64,000 bases of DNA, taken from positions 372,001 to 436,000 of the forward strand of contig CAXXSS010000001.1 of assembly GCA_963676865.2 (NCBI GenBank), read 5' to 3'. Origin of the DNA: JAAYUD01 sp963676865 (lineage in GTDB: Bacteria; Bacteroidota; Bacteroidia; Bacteroidales; Bacteroidaceae). The position numbers were made by a program, and so were the translations under genes. How positions within the stretch are numbered: position 1 is the first letter of the stretch; the number at the start of each line of letters is the position of its first letter. This document shows positions 18,379 to 28,547 of this stretch, piece after piece. Under the pieces are notes generated by a model, which worked only from the letters and a program-made list of their open reading frames with translations, did not search any database and was not told the origin of the DNA.

Positions 18379-19857
18379 TTATTTTAAATTAGGATTAGAA
18401 TTTAGAGAACTATACGAGATGGGCCACAATAAAACATTCGGTTCACCTTGTCGCCCGGATAACGTTTTTACACGATCGAATACAACTCCCATTCGGATCA
18501 TATCCCACCATATTTTACATTCTGCAGCAAATTCTTTTTCACGTTCATCCATTATGTATTTATCAACCTCTATATTGCTCAAAGTCTCTTTATAATATTT
18601 TGATATGCCATAAGCTCGTAATGCAATATCATTTAAGCACGAAATAGCTTTACTTGTTTCACCTGTTGCATTATATAATTCTGCTTGGAATAATATGGCA
18701 TCAGCCAAACGATAAACAATGATGTCAGAATTGAAAACTCGAGTTTGATTTATCCATGAGCCTATATATTTATTTATCCAACGATATTTTTTGCTATAAC
18801 TAACTAAAGGATAAGTGACTTGTGCTCGCTTGTCTTTGGTGTTTGCAAAAAGAAAGTTAATAAAATCAGTTGTAAATAGAACGCGTTGCGCCAAAGATCC
18901 TTCAGTACCAACAACAATTGTTTTACCTGTTCCGTCTCCAACGTATTGTTTATCTTTTGTTGCAATAGCATTCACACTCAGCAGATAGTTTTTAGCAAAT
19001 CCTCCTTCGTATTCATCTTTGACAAACCGAATAGTAAAAATAATTTCGTTAGTAGATTTTTTATTGGTGGCATCAAATAGTTTAGAATAATCGTCCGCCA
19101 ATGAATAGCTAGGATTAGTCAAAACAGCTGTTAATGCTTCTTGAGCTTTAGTGTAATATGTGCTTTTCTCCGTTTGGTCCGTTAATCTTACTTTGGCCAT
19201 CCACATGCAATAGTCAGCTTTTAGCATATTGATTGCTGATGGAGTTGCAACAGTATTGTCGGTAGCCGATGATGGTATCAACTCTACAGCTTTATCGATG
19301 TCTGACTCTACTTGTTTGTAAATAGAATCGCTGGGCGTTTTTTGTGCAAATAATTTTTCTCCTTCATCGGTCTCGAATCCGTCTAATAGTAGTGGAGCAT
19401 CTCCCCATATGCGCACCACCCAGTAATATGCAAAAGCTCGTACAAAATAAGCATTAGCCATTATTCTGTTCTTATTTGTTTCATTCGAAAAACTTATATT
19501 CGGAACATGACGAATAATTAAATTGGCGGTATTAATTAATTTATACAATCCTTCCCAGTTGGCGCCTTGATTATTGGGATCGATCGTATTGTTATTCGCA
19601 TCAAGAATATCACCGGCAAGTGTTTGAGTCGTACTGAAGACACCCGTGCGATAATCACCCCAATAGGCAATATTTGAGCTAAAAGCACTACGAAATTGAT
19701 AATACATTCCGTAAGTAGCTGCTTCGCCATCTTCTTCGGTATTCCACATGTTTATCGAAGAAATTTGGCTCTTTTGATCAATATCCAAAACATCAAAACA
19801 CGACGTTTGAAATAATGATATTATCATAAACAAGATAATATATAATATTTTTCTCAT
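18379..19857 (-). CDS. nanU: SusD/RagB-family outer-membrane lipoprotein, probable sialic acid binding
   Basis: A SusD-like surface lipoprotein of 492 aa. The lipobox is FQTSC with Cys20. The N-terminal helical TPR-like region and the C-terminal SusD signature (ERxxEFAAECKIWWDMIRMG) are both present. It lies 20 bp after its SusC partner, with which it should form a lidded import complex. Neighbouring genes for sialic-acid release and breakdown point to N-acetylneuraminate or sialylated sugars as ligand. NanU is the name used for the equivalent protein of Bacteroides fragilis and Tannerella; I assign it by context, not alignment. Confidence 0.88.
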   Translation of the reverse strand: MRKILYIILFMIISLFQTSCFDVLDIDQKSQISSINMWNTEEDGEAATYGMYYQFRSAFSSNIAYWGDYRTGVFSTTQTLAGDILDANNNTIDPNNQGANWEGLYKLINTANLIIRHVPNISFSNETNKNRIMANAYFVRAFAYYWVVRIWGDAPLLLDGFETDEGEKLFAQKTPSDSIYKQVESDIDKAVELIPSSATDNTVATPSAINMLKADYCMWMAKVRLTDQTEKSTYYTKAQEALTAVLTNPSYSLADDYSKLFDATNKKSTNEIIFTIRFVKDEYEGGFAKNYLLSVNAIATKDKQYVGDGTGKTIVVGTEGSLAQRVLFTTDFINFLFANTKDKRAQVTYPLVSYSKKYRWINKYIGSWINQTRVFNSDIIVYRLADAILFQAELYNATGETSKAISCLNDIALRAYGISKYYKETLSNIEVDKYIMDEREKEFAAECKIWWDMIRMGVVFDRVKTLSGRQGEPNVLLWPISYSSLNSNPNLK

Positions 19858-19877
19858 AATACTCTTTTTTTAGAAGA

Positions 19878-22800
19878 TTAGAAAGTTATTTTTGCTCCAA
19901 TTGCAAATCTTCGAACTGGCGGATAGCAATAATAAGAAGAACTATATGTAGTAGATGTACCTTTTTCTGGAGATAGCGCTCCAGGCAATGCCGTAAAAAA
20001 GTGCAAATTGTTGCCTGAAATTGTAAGAGTTATATTCTTGACACCATATCTCTTTAATAATGTATTGGCAAGAGTATATTGAAAAGATACCTCGCGTATA
20101 CAGAGATAGTCTGCTTTATAAGTAAACACGTCGGATGTTCTACCAAAATTGTTACTATAATTAGGATCGTTAGCAACGAAACGTGCGTACTTTGCTTCTC
20201 GATTAGATTCACTCCAGGTGTTTTTTGTTCCATCAACGAGTGCAGAATTTGCAGAAAATGTTGCTAGAAAATACCTCGAATATGATTCTTCGTATACAGA
20301 ATGTCCTAAAGCCCAATCTAGCATAACGCTTAATCCAAAATTCTTATATCGAAAAGTATTAGTGATGCTTCCCGTTGATGTTGGCTCAGTGGAACCTAGT
20401 TTAAACATGTCTTCGCTTGTAATTTTATTATCTCCGTTACGATCAGCCCACTCATAATCACCTATATCTTTACGTCCCTTTACTGTATTATTGTCAGACA
20501 TTCTCCAGCCTGATGCATTCTCATCATAAAGAGCTTTATCGGCGCTTTCGCTGGTTTTAAGGATACCTGCATTTTTGTATCCATAAAACGAATATAAAGA
20601 TTCACCTTCAGCAATACCTCCAAATTCTTCAGTTCCTATTTGAGCAATATTGCCATCAGCATCTTTCACATATTTTTTAATAGAATATCCTCCAATACGA
20701 TTTTTATCCCGTCCATTTCGAGGTAGATTAAGGACCTTGTTTTTTACAAAACTCCACACGAAATTTGTACTCCAATTAAAACTTTTTGTTTGAATATTAG
20801 TGGAGTTTATTTCAACGTCAAACCCATAAAACTTTACTTTCCCCACGTTCGTTTGCACAGAAGAGAAGCCCGTAGTATTGGGTAATGTCTTTGAGAAAAG
20901 GAGGTTTTTAGTTCTCTTATCAAAATAGTCTAAAGAGAAAGAGATTCGATTATTTAGTAGTCCGGCATCAATACCTGCATCAAATTGGTTTGTTGTCTCC
21001 CAAGTCAGGTCCTTATTACTCATGGTGCTTGTCATAATAGCTCCGTTGCCATTATATTTGTAATCTACAGAATATTTTCCAAGCGCATCATAAAGCCCGA
21101 TGCCATTGTTACCTGTTTGACCATAACTGGTACGCATTTTCATGGAAAGAATATCTTTTAAAGTATTTTTCGCCCAAGATTCTTCTGTAATATTCCATCC
21201 TAAAGCCATTCCCGGGAAATATCCCCAGCGATTACCTTCGGCAAAGAGGGAAGAACCATCGGCACGGAAGGTAAAAGTAAGCATGTATTTCTTTTGGTAG
21301 TCATAATTAAGACGGGAGAAGAATCCTATAAGCGCCTGTTTTTCAATAATGCTACTACCGGCTGTCTTTGTAGGTGCTCCGTTGAGTGTTGTTATCTTAT
21401 CAGAGTTACCACCTTCTGCTGAGGCTGAATAGCGCTTTGATTTTTGATCTACATACGAATAGCCGCCAATTACTGAAATTGAATGTTTGCCGAACGTCGA
21501 ACGGTATGACAAGTAAGCTTCTAGCTTGTTTCTTTCTAGCGTGTTATAAGCGAATGAAGCTGTTCGTGCAGATGAATAATAATTTGCCTTCTCAAAAGAA
21601 TCGGCATTATAATTTCTACGATAAATTGATCCCTGAATATTTGCTAAGAGACTATCAAAAATTCTATATGTTGCGTTGGATGTGAGTGTTAACGTCGTTA
21701 TTTTTTTATTTTGATCATTGTAATAGGCATAAAACAAGGGGCTGGGAGATGTACTGTTATATCCACGTGTAGGTTTTCCATCATCGTCATACAATCTCTG
21801 AGTTGGAGGGCACGACAATCCTCTTGATATAATGTCTCTCTGATTGTCATATTCATCCAGATTCATTTCTGAATAATTGGTACCTAACGCAATCTTTATA
21901 CGGTCTGTAGCTTTTATATCGACATCCAATTTGAAATTTGCACGATTGAAACCTGTGCCTATTGCAACTCCATCGTCATCGGTATATCCCAAACTAGCAG
22001 CATATTTTACTTTTTCACTTCCTCCCAATATACCTAAATAATAATTCTGCCAATATGTTTTTCTGTACACTTCATCTTGAAAAGAATTGTCTTGAAAGAG
22101 CAATGTTTGATTCTCATTGACAGGGTCGACCATCGTTTGCCATCCCTTTGGAACAGATTCTCCGTCTGCCAGTAAACGAGTTGAGTAAAGGGAACTGTTA
22201 TCATTACCAGTTCCAGCAGAACCAACAGTTGTAAGATAAGTGGGTGTCTTGCTATTCACTATTGCCGGACGAAGAATCGACAGATAGTCGCGCGCGTTGA
22301 GAAAATTGTATTTGCGAGCAGGAGATTGTAGGGCGACACTTGCTTCGAAAGTTATAATAGGAGCACCGATTAATCCTTTTTTAGTTGTGATTAAAATCAC
22401 ACCATTTGATGCTCTAGAACCGTAGATTGACGTAGAAGCTGCATCTTTTAAGACTTCAATAGATTCAACGTCATTTGGATTTAGTCCTTCGATAGGACGT
22501 TCCACCCCATCTACTAGAATAAGAGGACTATTGCCATTGTTTATAGACGATCCTCCACGTATTCTAAATTCAACATCTGCACCAGGCTGATTATTTGTTG
22601 TTGTAACGCGAACACCAGCCATCTTTCCCTTCAAACCATCTCCTATAGTGGTGATAGGAATATCTTTTAATACATCTCCTTTCACCTTGGTTATTGATGA
22701 TGTAAGAGTGTGTCTCGACTCCGTTCCATAACCGACAACGACTACCTCATTCAATTTAATATTTGATTCGGCAAGTACGATTCTTAATTTTGAATTATTT

Positions 22801-23060
22801 TTAATAGCTATTTCTTGAGTTTTATAGCCTACATAAGAAAATATTAATATTTCGCCTTTTCTTGCTTTAACTGCAAAGTTCCCATCAATATCTGTTATTG
22901 TTCCTTTACTTCGCTGTTTAATGGTAACAGATACTCCTGGTAATGTGGCCCCTTGTGTGTCTACTACAACGCCTATAATATTTGTCTCTTGAGCAAAAAG
23001 ATTGCAAAAAGGGAAAAATAGTAGCATAAAGAGTAGATAAAAATGGTTTATTTTTGTCAT
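19878..23060 (-). CDS. nanO: SusC-family TonB-dependent receptor, probable sialic acid importer
   Basis: An outer-membrane TonB-dependent transporter of 1060 aa. A signal peptide (LLFMLLFFPFCNLFAQ) is followed by a carboxypeptidase-like beta domain (GVVVDTQGATLPGVSVTIK), a TonB-box-like region with EVVVVGYG, the plug (IRGGSSINNGNSPLILVDGV) and a 22-strand barrel ending RFAIGAKITF. I start at the ATG at 23060; the longer frame would need a TTG at 23120 and adds a segment lacking signal-peptide character. It pairs with the SusD gene downstream. Confidence 0.92.
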   Translation of the reverse strand: MTKINHFYLLFMLLFFPFCNLFAQETNIIGVVVDTQGATLPGVSVTIKQRSKGTITDIDGNFAVKARKGEILIFSYVGYKTQEIAIKNNSKLRIVLAESNIKLNEVVVVGYGTESRHTLTSSITKVKGDVLKDIPITTIGDGLKGKMAGVRVTTTNNQPGADVEFRIRGGSSINNGNSPLILVDGVERPIEGLNPNDVESIEVLKDAASTSIYGSRASNGVILITTKKGLIGAPIITFEASVALQSPARKYNFLNARDYLSILRPAIVNSKTPTYLTTVGSAGTGNDNSSLYSTRLLADGESVPKGWQTMVDPVNENQTLLFQDNSFQDEVYRKTYWQNYYLGILGGSEKVKYAASLGYTDDDGVAIGTGFNRANFKLDVDIKATDRIKIALGTNYSEMNLDEYDNQRDIISRGLSCPPTQRLYDDDGKPTRGYNSTSPSPLFYAYYNDQNKKITTLTLTSNATYRIFDSLLANIQGSIYRRNYNADSFEKANYYSSARTASFAYNTLERNKLEAYLSYRSTFGKHSISVIGGYSYVDQKSKRYSASAEGGNSDKITTLNGAPTKTAGSSIIEKQALIGFFSRLNYDYQKKYMLTFTFRADGSSLFAEGNRWGYFPGMALGWNITEESWAKNTLKDILSMKMRTSYGQTGNNGIGLYDALGKYSVDYKYNGNGAIMTSTMSNKDLTWETTNQFDAGIDAGLLNNRISFSLDYFDKRTKNLLFSKTLPNTTGFSSVQTNVGKVKFYGFDVEINSTNIQTKSFNWSTNFVWSFVKNKVLNLPRNGRDKNRIGGYSIKKYVKDADGNIAQIGTEEFGGIAEGESLYSFYGYKNAGILKTSESADKALYDENASGWRMSDNNTVKGRKDIGDYEWADRNGDNKITSEDMFKLGSTEPTSTGSITNTFRYKNFGLSVMLDWALGHSVYEESYSRYFLATFSANSALVDGTKNTWSESNREAKYARFVANDPNYSNNFGRTSDVFTYKADYLCIREVSFQYTLANTLLKRYGVKNITLTISGNNLHFFTALPGALSPEKGTSTTYSSSYYCYPPVRRFAIGAKITF

Positions 23061-23133
23061 CTTTGTACTGGTTTTAAAAGTAATTTTAAATTCATTGTAA
23101 GAGGGAATAATACTGGGCAAAAGCTTTTCCCTC

Positions 23134-24057
23134 TTACATTTTTAAATTTGCAAAAGAACTTGTATTGTTTAAATCGTTTCTGAGCGAACTGTATTCCTTT
23201 TCTGAAAAGGCTTTAATTGGAAGTCTGCAATTTCCGCAATTTATTCCTATTAAATTCATAATAGCCTTTCCTCCACGTACTCCACCTCCATAACGAATGA
23301 TTATTTTGACAATTTCTATCGCCTCCATCTGATATTCTCGTGCTTTTTCTATCTCTCCTCTAGACATCGCCTCGATTAATTCAGAATAGACTGTCGGTAA
23401 ATAATTGTATGTACTTCCAACTCCGGCTACGACTCCCATTGCCAATCCTCCAATAAGAGTTTCGTCAAAGCCATTTAAAACTTCAAACTCTCCATCATTT
23501 AAAGATAAGCAGATACCCATTTCCATCAGATTGTTGTGAGTATATTTTGTCCCTACCAGATTAGGTATTTCTTTTTTGCCTTCCGTAAGAAAAACATCCA
23601 CAGGCAAATCAACACCTGTCATTGATGGCATATTATAGTAATAGAAGGGAAGCTTTGAAGCACTCTCTGCTATGGGTTTAAAGAAGTCTATTAATTCCCT
23701 TGTAGTGTCAGGTTTGAAAAAGTGTGGTGCAATAGAAGCTATAGCATCAGCACCAGATGATTGAGCATGCTTTGCAAGCGTTATCGATTCTGATTGACAG
23801 TTACTGCCAACGTGCGCAATAACTTTAAATCGACCTTTAGACTCTTCTATCCATGTCTCCAAAATCTTTTCTCTTTCATCTACCGTCAATGAAGAAAATT
23901 CTCCTGTTGTACCACAAATAAATACAGCATTGATTCTCGAGTTAACGATCAATTGAGCATACTTTTGAATTTCGCTGTAATTAATACTTCCATCTTGATA
24001 CATAGGAGTGAATGTCGCGGCTACCAAGCCCTTTAATCTTTGGAATTTTTCCATCAT
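23134..24057 (-). CDS. nanA: N-acetylneuraminate lyase
   Basis: A class I aldolase of the DapA/NanA family, 307 aa, splitting N-acetylneuraminate into ManNAc and pyruvate in the cytoplasm. Seen: the carboxylate-binding GTTGE (49-53), Y141 in YYYNMPSMTG and Schiff-base K171 in GTKYTH. The GVGSTYNYLP stretch late in the barrel is typical of NanA. Its place between the kelch mutarotase and susC supports this over a DapA role. No nanE epimerase lies nearby, so the ManNAc step must be encoded elsewhere. Confidence 0.93.
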   Translation of the reverse strand: MMEKFQRLKGLVAATFTPMYQDGSINYSEIQKYAQLIVNSRINAVFICGTTGEFSSLTVDEREKILETWIEESKGRFKVIAHVGSNCQSESITLAKHAQSSGADAIASIAPHFFKPDTTRELIDFFKPIAESASKLPFYYYNMPSMTGVDLPVDVFLTEGKKEIPNLVGTKYTHNNLMEMGICLSLNDGEFEVLNGFDETLIGGLAMGVVAGVGSTYNYLPTVYSELIEAMSRGEIEKAREYQMEAIEIVKIIIRYGGGVRGGKAIMNLIGINCGNCRLPIKAFSEKEYSSLRNDLNNTSSFANLKM

Positions 24058-24070
24058 ATAAAAAAATTAA

Positions 24071-25159
24071 TTATTTAGTAATTGTTCCACGAAGAATAAA
24101 AGGACTTCTAATGCCTGGTTTTATTTCTCCACTGGTAACATAAATTGTATTGTCTTTTCTTAGGATATTAGTAGTCACAGGTATCAACTGGCGAATTTCC
24201 AACACCTCTGTTATTGCCTTTTGTTCAACATCAAACAATCTAATTGCATGGCTAAATCCCGGATGAGCAATCGTCGTTGGTAATATCTGGGAGACCCCTC
24301 CCATGATGATAAAATTATTATTGTCGAAAGATATAGCAGTTCCTGCCATAAAAGGAAAATCTCCGGAAATGGCATTCCATTTATTTGTTAAAATATTATA
24401 TTCAAAACCATCCTTATAAACTTCTACAATTCTGTCATTTTCATAATTTCTACCGCTGAAAAGAAACAATGTGCTCTTGGTTACAGCACAAACTGCATAT
24501 CCCCTTGGCCCCCCCGGCCAAGCAGGAAGCACTTGCCAGCCTTTTTGCTTATTTTTAATATCCAGCATTAAGAAAGTGCTTGTAGCTGCTGCATTTTTTG
24601 TTTCTTTTTGCCCACCTATAATATAGATTTTACCATCTATCAATGTACCGCAAGCATTCGCTAATGGTATTGGGAGAGAAGGCCAATCGGTAGAGATGCT
24701 TATTTTATGTTTTTCCATAGAAATCATAAAAACGTCACGATAACATTGTGTCGAGTCACAGCCTCCTATGCATAATATCCCATTTTCTAGCTGTATCGAA
24801 ACTCCATAAGCAATCGGATGAGGTAACGCCTTTGCAGAAATTATCCACTTTGCCTTTTTCTTTTTCAGCGAATAAAGATATAAAGTATCCCACCATTTTT
24901 TCTTTCCACCTTCCCATGGCATCAAATTTGGGAAATTTGTTCCTCCGGCGACGATGAGATTATTTGATAATATACCCGAAAAAGCTCCGGCTAATCCTCT
25001 GTTTTCTTCATTTTGTAGTCGAGGTAATATTAAATCATTGTCCCAATATATCTGATTTAGTGAAACATGTGACGGATTCGCTTTTTGGGCCCAAATAGCA
25101 TTTTGGGGAAGAAAGAAAATAAGAGATAAAACGATATTTCTAAAAAAAGTGTAGGGCAT
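24071..25159 (-). CDS. nanM: Kelch-repeat N-acetylneuraminate mutarotase/epimerase
   Basis: An exported kelch beta-propeller of 362 aa with a signal peptide (IVLSLIFFLPQNAIWAQ). Repeats with the GG turn are visible at IVAGGTNFP, CIGGCDS, YIIGGQKE, FLFSGRNY and IIMGGVSQ. The family interconverts anomers of free sialic acid in the periplasm so that transport or lyase steps proceed faster. It sits between the regulator (21 bp) and nanA (13 bp) in one transcript. Confidence 0.87.
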   Translation of the reverse strand: MPYTFFRNIVLSLIFFLPQNAIWAQKANPSHVSLNQIYWDNDLILPRLQNEENRGLAGAFSGILSNNLIVAGGTNFPNLMPWEGGKKKWWDTLYLYSLKKKKAKWIISAKALPHPIAYGVSIQLENGILCIGGCDSTQCYRDVFMISMEKHKISISTDWPSLPIPLANACGTLIDGKIYIIGGQKETKNAAATSTFLMLDIKNKQKGWQVLPAWPGGPRGYAVCAVTKSTLFLFSGRNYENDRIVEVYKDGFEYNILTNKWNAISGDFPFMAGTAISFDNNNFIIMGGVSQILPTTIAHPGFSHAIRLFDVEQKAITEVLEIRQLIPVTTNILRKDNTIYVTSGEIKPGIRSPFILRGTITK

Positions 25160-25180
25160 TGTATTTAGGTAATAAGTGTG

Positions 25181-25894
25181 TTATTTCCGATTTTTCATAA
25201 ACTGCTTGTACACACTAAAGTGTTGTTCTATAGCTTTCTGATAGCCATAAAAATCACCTTTCTTGATATAATTCAATAAATCTTGATGCGTTACTAATTC
25301 TCCGTCTGCCTTTATTTTAATATTAATCGGTTTGATGAAATCTTTAAATTTCTCCTTCACAAAGATCATGACAGGATGAATAATATTTTGAAATTCTATT
25401 ATTGTTTTATTACCGGTTATTTCATATAGTTTTGAGTGAAATGAAAATTCGCTGATAGGTGTATATTCATTATTCTCATAAAAAGTTCCTAATTTGACGA
25501 TATATTCGAGTTCAAGAATATCTTTCGGAGTTACATTCTGGAATATATCACTGCAAATTCCTATTTCTAGAGCAATGCGAAATCCAAGAAGATCAAAAAG
25601 AGATTCTTCACTCAAGATAAGAGGTGACATGATGTGTTTCATCCCGCCTAATATAGAGGGCTCTCTTAGAATCATTCCTCTTCGCGGGCGGCTTTCAATC
25701 AATCCCATCATTTTCAAGCGACTTAAAGCCTCTCGCAATACACTTCTAGCAACTCCTAAGGATGTTGATAACTCATTTTCATTTGGAATTAAACTACCAG
25801 CCAATAAGTTATTCTCTTTAAAATAATTCAGTAACTTCTCTTCTATTTGATCCACCAATGTCACTTGATGCTCACTAATTTTTAATTGATCCAT
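25181..25894 (-). CDS. nanR: GntR-family (FadR/FCD type) regulator of the sialic acid operon
   Basis: A transcription factor of 237 aa with an N-terminal winged helix (about 15-80: LIPNENELSTSLGVARSVLREALSRLKMMGLI) and a C-terminal FCD ligand-binding domain with metal-type histidines (EFSFHSKLYEITGN and LVTHQDLL). It is first in the nan operon. A palindrome 60 bp upstream fits the FadR-type operator, so autoregulation with induction by sialic acid or a breakdown product is likely. The name nanR is given by role and context. Confidence 0.85.
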   Translation of the reverse strand: MDQLKISEHQVTLVDQIEEKLLNYFKENNLLAGSLIPNENELSTSLGVARSVLREALSRLKMMGLIESRPRRGMILREPSILGGMKHIMSPLILSEESLFDLLGFRIALEIGICSDIFQNVTPKDILELEYIVKLGTFYENNEYTPISEFSFHSKLYEITGNKTIIEFQNIIHPVMIFVKEKFKDFIKPINIKIKADGELVTHQDLLNYIKKGDFYGYQKAIEQHFSVYKQFMKNRK

Positions 25895-25953
25895 TATAAT
25901 TGGTATTGACTATTGTTTTTAAATATTAATTTATCCAAATTACTATATTAGTA

Positions 25954-25972
25954 TTATTTGTCTGACAAATAA
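25954..25972. promoter_or_regulatory. Putative operator of the GntR regulator
   Basis: The 19-bp perfect palindrome TTATTTGTCTGACAAATAA contains TTGTCTGACAA, which fits the FadR-subfamily consensus TNGTNNNACNA. It lies 60 bp upstream of the regulator ATG, ahead of the whole nan operon. This is a prediction from the sequence. Confidence 0.65.
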
Positions 25973-26935
25973 AAAGGATAAATTTTAATTATCAAAAAGA
26001 AGCGAAGAAAGTATAAGTTCTTTTAACTATAAAAAGATTGCTATTGTACAACATTAACAAACAAGAGTATATAACAAGCATCAATTCTTAACGTAATAGG
26101 AAGCTATGCTAAAGCACACAAATGTTTCTCACGGCAAGATAAGGTTTACATCGCTAAGCAGTCAAGCCATTACCATACCGTCATAAAACATTTATGCACA
26201 ACTAGTTGATGTGATGTAAGAAGGAGGGTTACGCAACGGAAAAATATCGAAATGATTCATATATGCATGAGTCCTTTTCAAGTGTTAGCGAGACAAGATT
26301 GTTTCAAGAAACATATCGTTGTTTACAATCACTTAGAAAAAGAATAAACCTTACAAACATAAGTACTTTATTATTCCGACCAGATTTTTTCTCATTTTTT
26401 GAAAATACTGAAATAAAAGCAAAAAAAAGCCTTTTTACAAAAGACAAATAGTCATGCAAAAGACCATACCACCACTAAATAATCATTATAGCCTCCTATT
26501 ATATATCAATATGAATAATACTATCCACCAACATTTCAGGATACATACATCACTTTTCGGGAAAAGGGTAAAAAAACTGGTCAACTCGAAAATCACAGTC
26601 ACAATACTCCACAGCTTCGAAAACAGACAAACCCTTGTCGCATGTGTCGCATAGGATTCCCTCCTCTTTTATTTTTTTTATTTTTTGTTTTTATGTAATT
26701 ATATTTTATAGAATTACGGTATCATAATGATAAACGTGCTATACGTCAACAAAAAAAATATAGAGTTTATAGGGTTTCAATGCGACACATGCGACATTTT
26801 TAGTAAAATATAGTAACACGAAATGATTTCGTCCAGATTTCCTTCCCCATACTCCTTATCCAATACACGTATATACTTTAAATTAATAGAGTTCTTATCT
26901 TTCAAAAACCACATAAGAACCTAAAAATGTTGACG
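25973..26935. other. Intergenic region with a separated inverted repeat; no supported gene
   Basis: This AT-rich interval upstream of the nan operon has only short plus-strand frames (26263-26451 and 26454-26654) without recognisable features. A 17-bp perfect inverted repeat (TGTCGCATGTGTCGCAT at 26636-26652, complement at 26780-26796) encloses about 127 bp. Confidence 0.5.
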
Positions 26936-26936
26936 T

Positions 26937-26980
26937 GACATGTACTGAATAAGTTTGTGTCAACTTATTCAGTACATGTC
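26937..26980. repeat. Perfect 19-bp stem hairpin
   Basis: The arms 26937-26955 and 26962-26980 are perfectly complementary around a six-base loop TGTGTC. It directly follows one copy of a motif CCTAAAAATGTTGACGT that recurs near 27460 and 63060, each time followed by an inverted repeat. There is no T-run, so it is not an obvious terminator. Confidence 0.8.
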
Positions 26981-27673
26981 ATCTAGAAGTGGCACTTCGA
27001 TATGGTTAAAATAGTATCAGTATCGCTCTCTATGTTCACCTTCCAAAACACTCTAAAAACAGCATCCACATCACGACTTTAGATCAACGCAATCTTGCGT
27101 TAATGAGGATGCACATCTCAAGCTCATCAGTAAAAACCAAGAGACTAAGTGACATGAGATACTCAACAGATGAGAGACTCTCGTTTATCACAAAACGCTT
27201 CATAATACACCCGTAGACCATCATTTAGACAGATTCTAAACAGAGGTCCGCTGAAAATAACGTGTCTGTAGTATGCTCTTGGCCCGATTTTCGGACCTTT
27301 TTCCGCTGGCGTTGTATACGGTGTGGAGTTAACATACTGTAGGATAGCGCCGTATGGTGTCATACGGAAGTGGCAAAGGCTATTATGAAGATAAAATTGA
27401 TGCATACGCCCCACTTTCATCAATGACTCCTTATCATTCCGAAATCACATAAGGACCTAAAAATGTTGACGTCCTTATGTTTTCAAAAAAACATAAGGAC
27501 GTTACCGAGAAAACTAACATATGTTGTTTGCGACTCACGGCCGTGAGTCGCAAACAACATACTCATGTTACCGCAGTAACTAACGGAAGTTACCGCAACA
27601 ACATAAAGAAGTTTATAGTGCAAGATACGGTAGTTAATGCACCACATACGGAGTTCTATCCCCTGGTATATAG
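26981..27673. repeat. Degenerate repeat module, copy 1, with palindromes
   Basis: Blocks here recur in the same order at about 62985-63500: a segment starting GAAGTGGCACTTCG near 26989, one starting GGTCCGCTGAAAATAACGTG near 27245, and one around TATGGTGTCATACG near 27353. Within it lie alternate hairpins at about 27451-27500 (CATAAGGAC, GTCCTTATG, CATAAGGAC) and a perfect 42-bp palindrome at 27520-27561. No frame is convincing, and the blocks drift in all frames. It may be decayed mobile DNA. Confidence 0.6.
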
Positions 27674-28420
27674 AATCCGCAAACGTATGGATATCTTCTG
27701 ACAATGCTCTATCATAACATTGTAACCGTTCTTAATATGGTTGGCAAAGGCCAAAGCACGTTGTTTAATACCCTCAAACTCCATGACCAGAAGCTGTTTA
27801 TTACTGTTTTCAAAATGTATCATCAGCAGAAGGATATGTTTATGAAAGGAGTCTATCAATGCAACGATCGTATTGTAAGCGTCTTTCAGTCGCATATTCG
27901 CCCAATAGTTAGAGGAAAAGCCAAGGCTGAGATTGGGTTCGGCAGAAAGATTGGAGCCGATATTGTAAACGGTCATACTTTTGTAGACCACCATAGTTGG
28001 GAAGCCTATAATGAATGTGATGATTTGATGATCCATCTGAGAAGCTACAAGAATCTGTTCGGTTATCTTCCTGAAAAATTTGAAGGTGACAAAATCTATA
28101 TGAATAGAACCAACCGACGTATTCTGAGACTCTTGGGAATCGAAATCGGTGGAAAGCCATTGGGACGTCCTTCTAAAGATCAATTGACAGAAGAGTATCA
28201 GATAGCTATAGCTAAAAACGTCGGAGAAAGAAACGAGATTGAGGCAACTTTTAGCATAGCAAAGAGGGTCTAGAACGCAAACGACATCAGAGCAAAGTTG
28301 CCTGATCTGATACTGGAAGGTCATGGACTGCAGCCTGCTACTTTGCCAAAAGATGATGAAGTTCTTACGAGGACTTCTTCATGCCTTGTTGGAAATGCTC
28401 GATTGCTTGCAGAATAAAGT
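27674..28420 (+). pseudogene. Decayed IS5/IS1182-type transposase
   Basis: An open frame from 27704 to 28273 encodes about 190 residues of a DDE transposase C-terminal half: SHIRPIVRGKAKAEIGFGRK, NGHTFVDHHSWEAYNE, GDKIYMNRTNRRIL, IGGKPLGRPSKD and ERNEIEATFSIAKR. A TAG follows at the point where the family continues, and further matching codons (NANDIRAKLPD) follow beyond it. The N-terminal half is missing. I see no clear terminal repeats. The element is dead. Confidence 0.75.
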
Positions 28421-28452
28421 CGCTAATCTGTTAATTTTTGAAATTCAAGACT

Positions 28453-28488
28453 TGTTGTTCGCTAAAAACTTAATTCTAGCGAACAACA
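28453..28488 (-). repeat. Inverted repeat downstream of the TIR gene
   Basis: The arms TGTTGTTCGCTA (28453-28464) and its perfect complement (28477-28488) enclose a 12-base loop, 60 bp past the TIR gene stop. It could end the defence operon transcript but lacks a following T-run. Confidence 0.45.
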
Positions 28489-28547
28489 GGTGTTTATAAT
28501 TCGGCAAAACCAATATATATTTTTATCTCCTTCAACCATAATCTCTG

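Noticed and set aside
26263..26654. Two short plus-strand frames upstream of the nan operon
   Set aside because: AT-driven composition, no recognisable domain, signal or conserved spacing.
27163..27423. Minus-strand 86-codon frame in the repeat module
   Set aside because: The related block at 63277-63492 is interrupted by stops and frame changes in the same orientation, so coding conservation is not supported.
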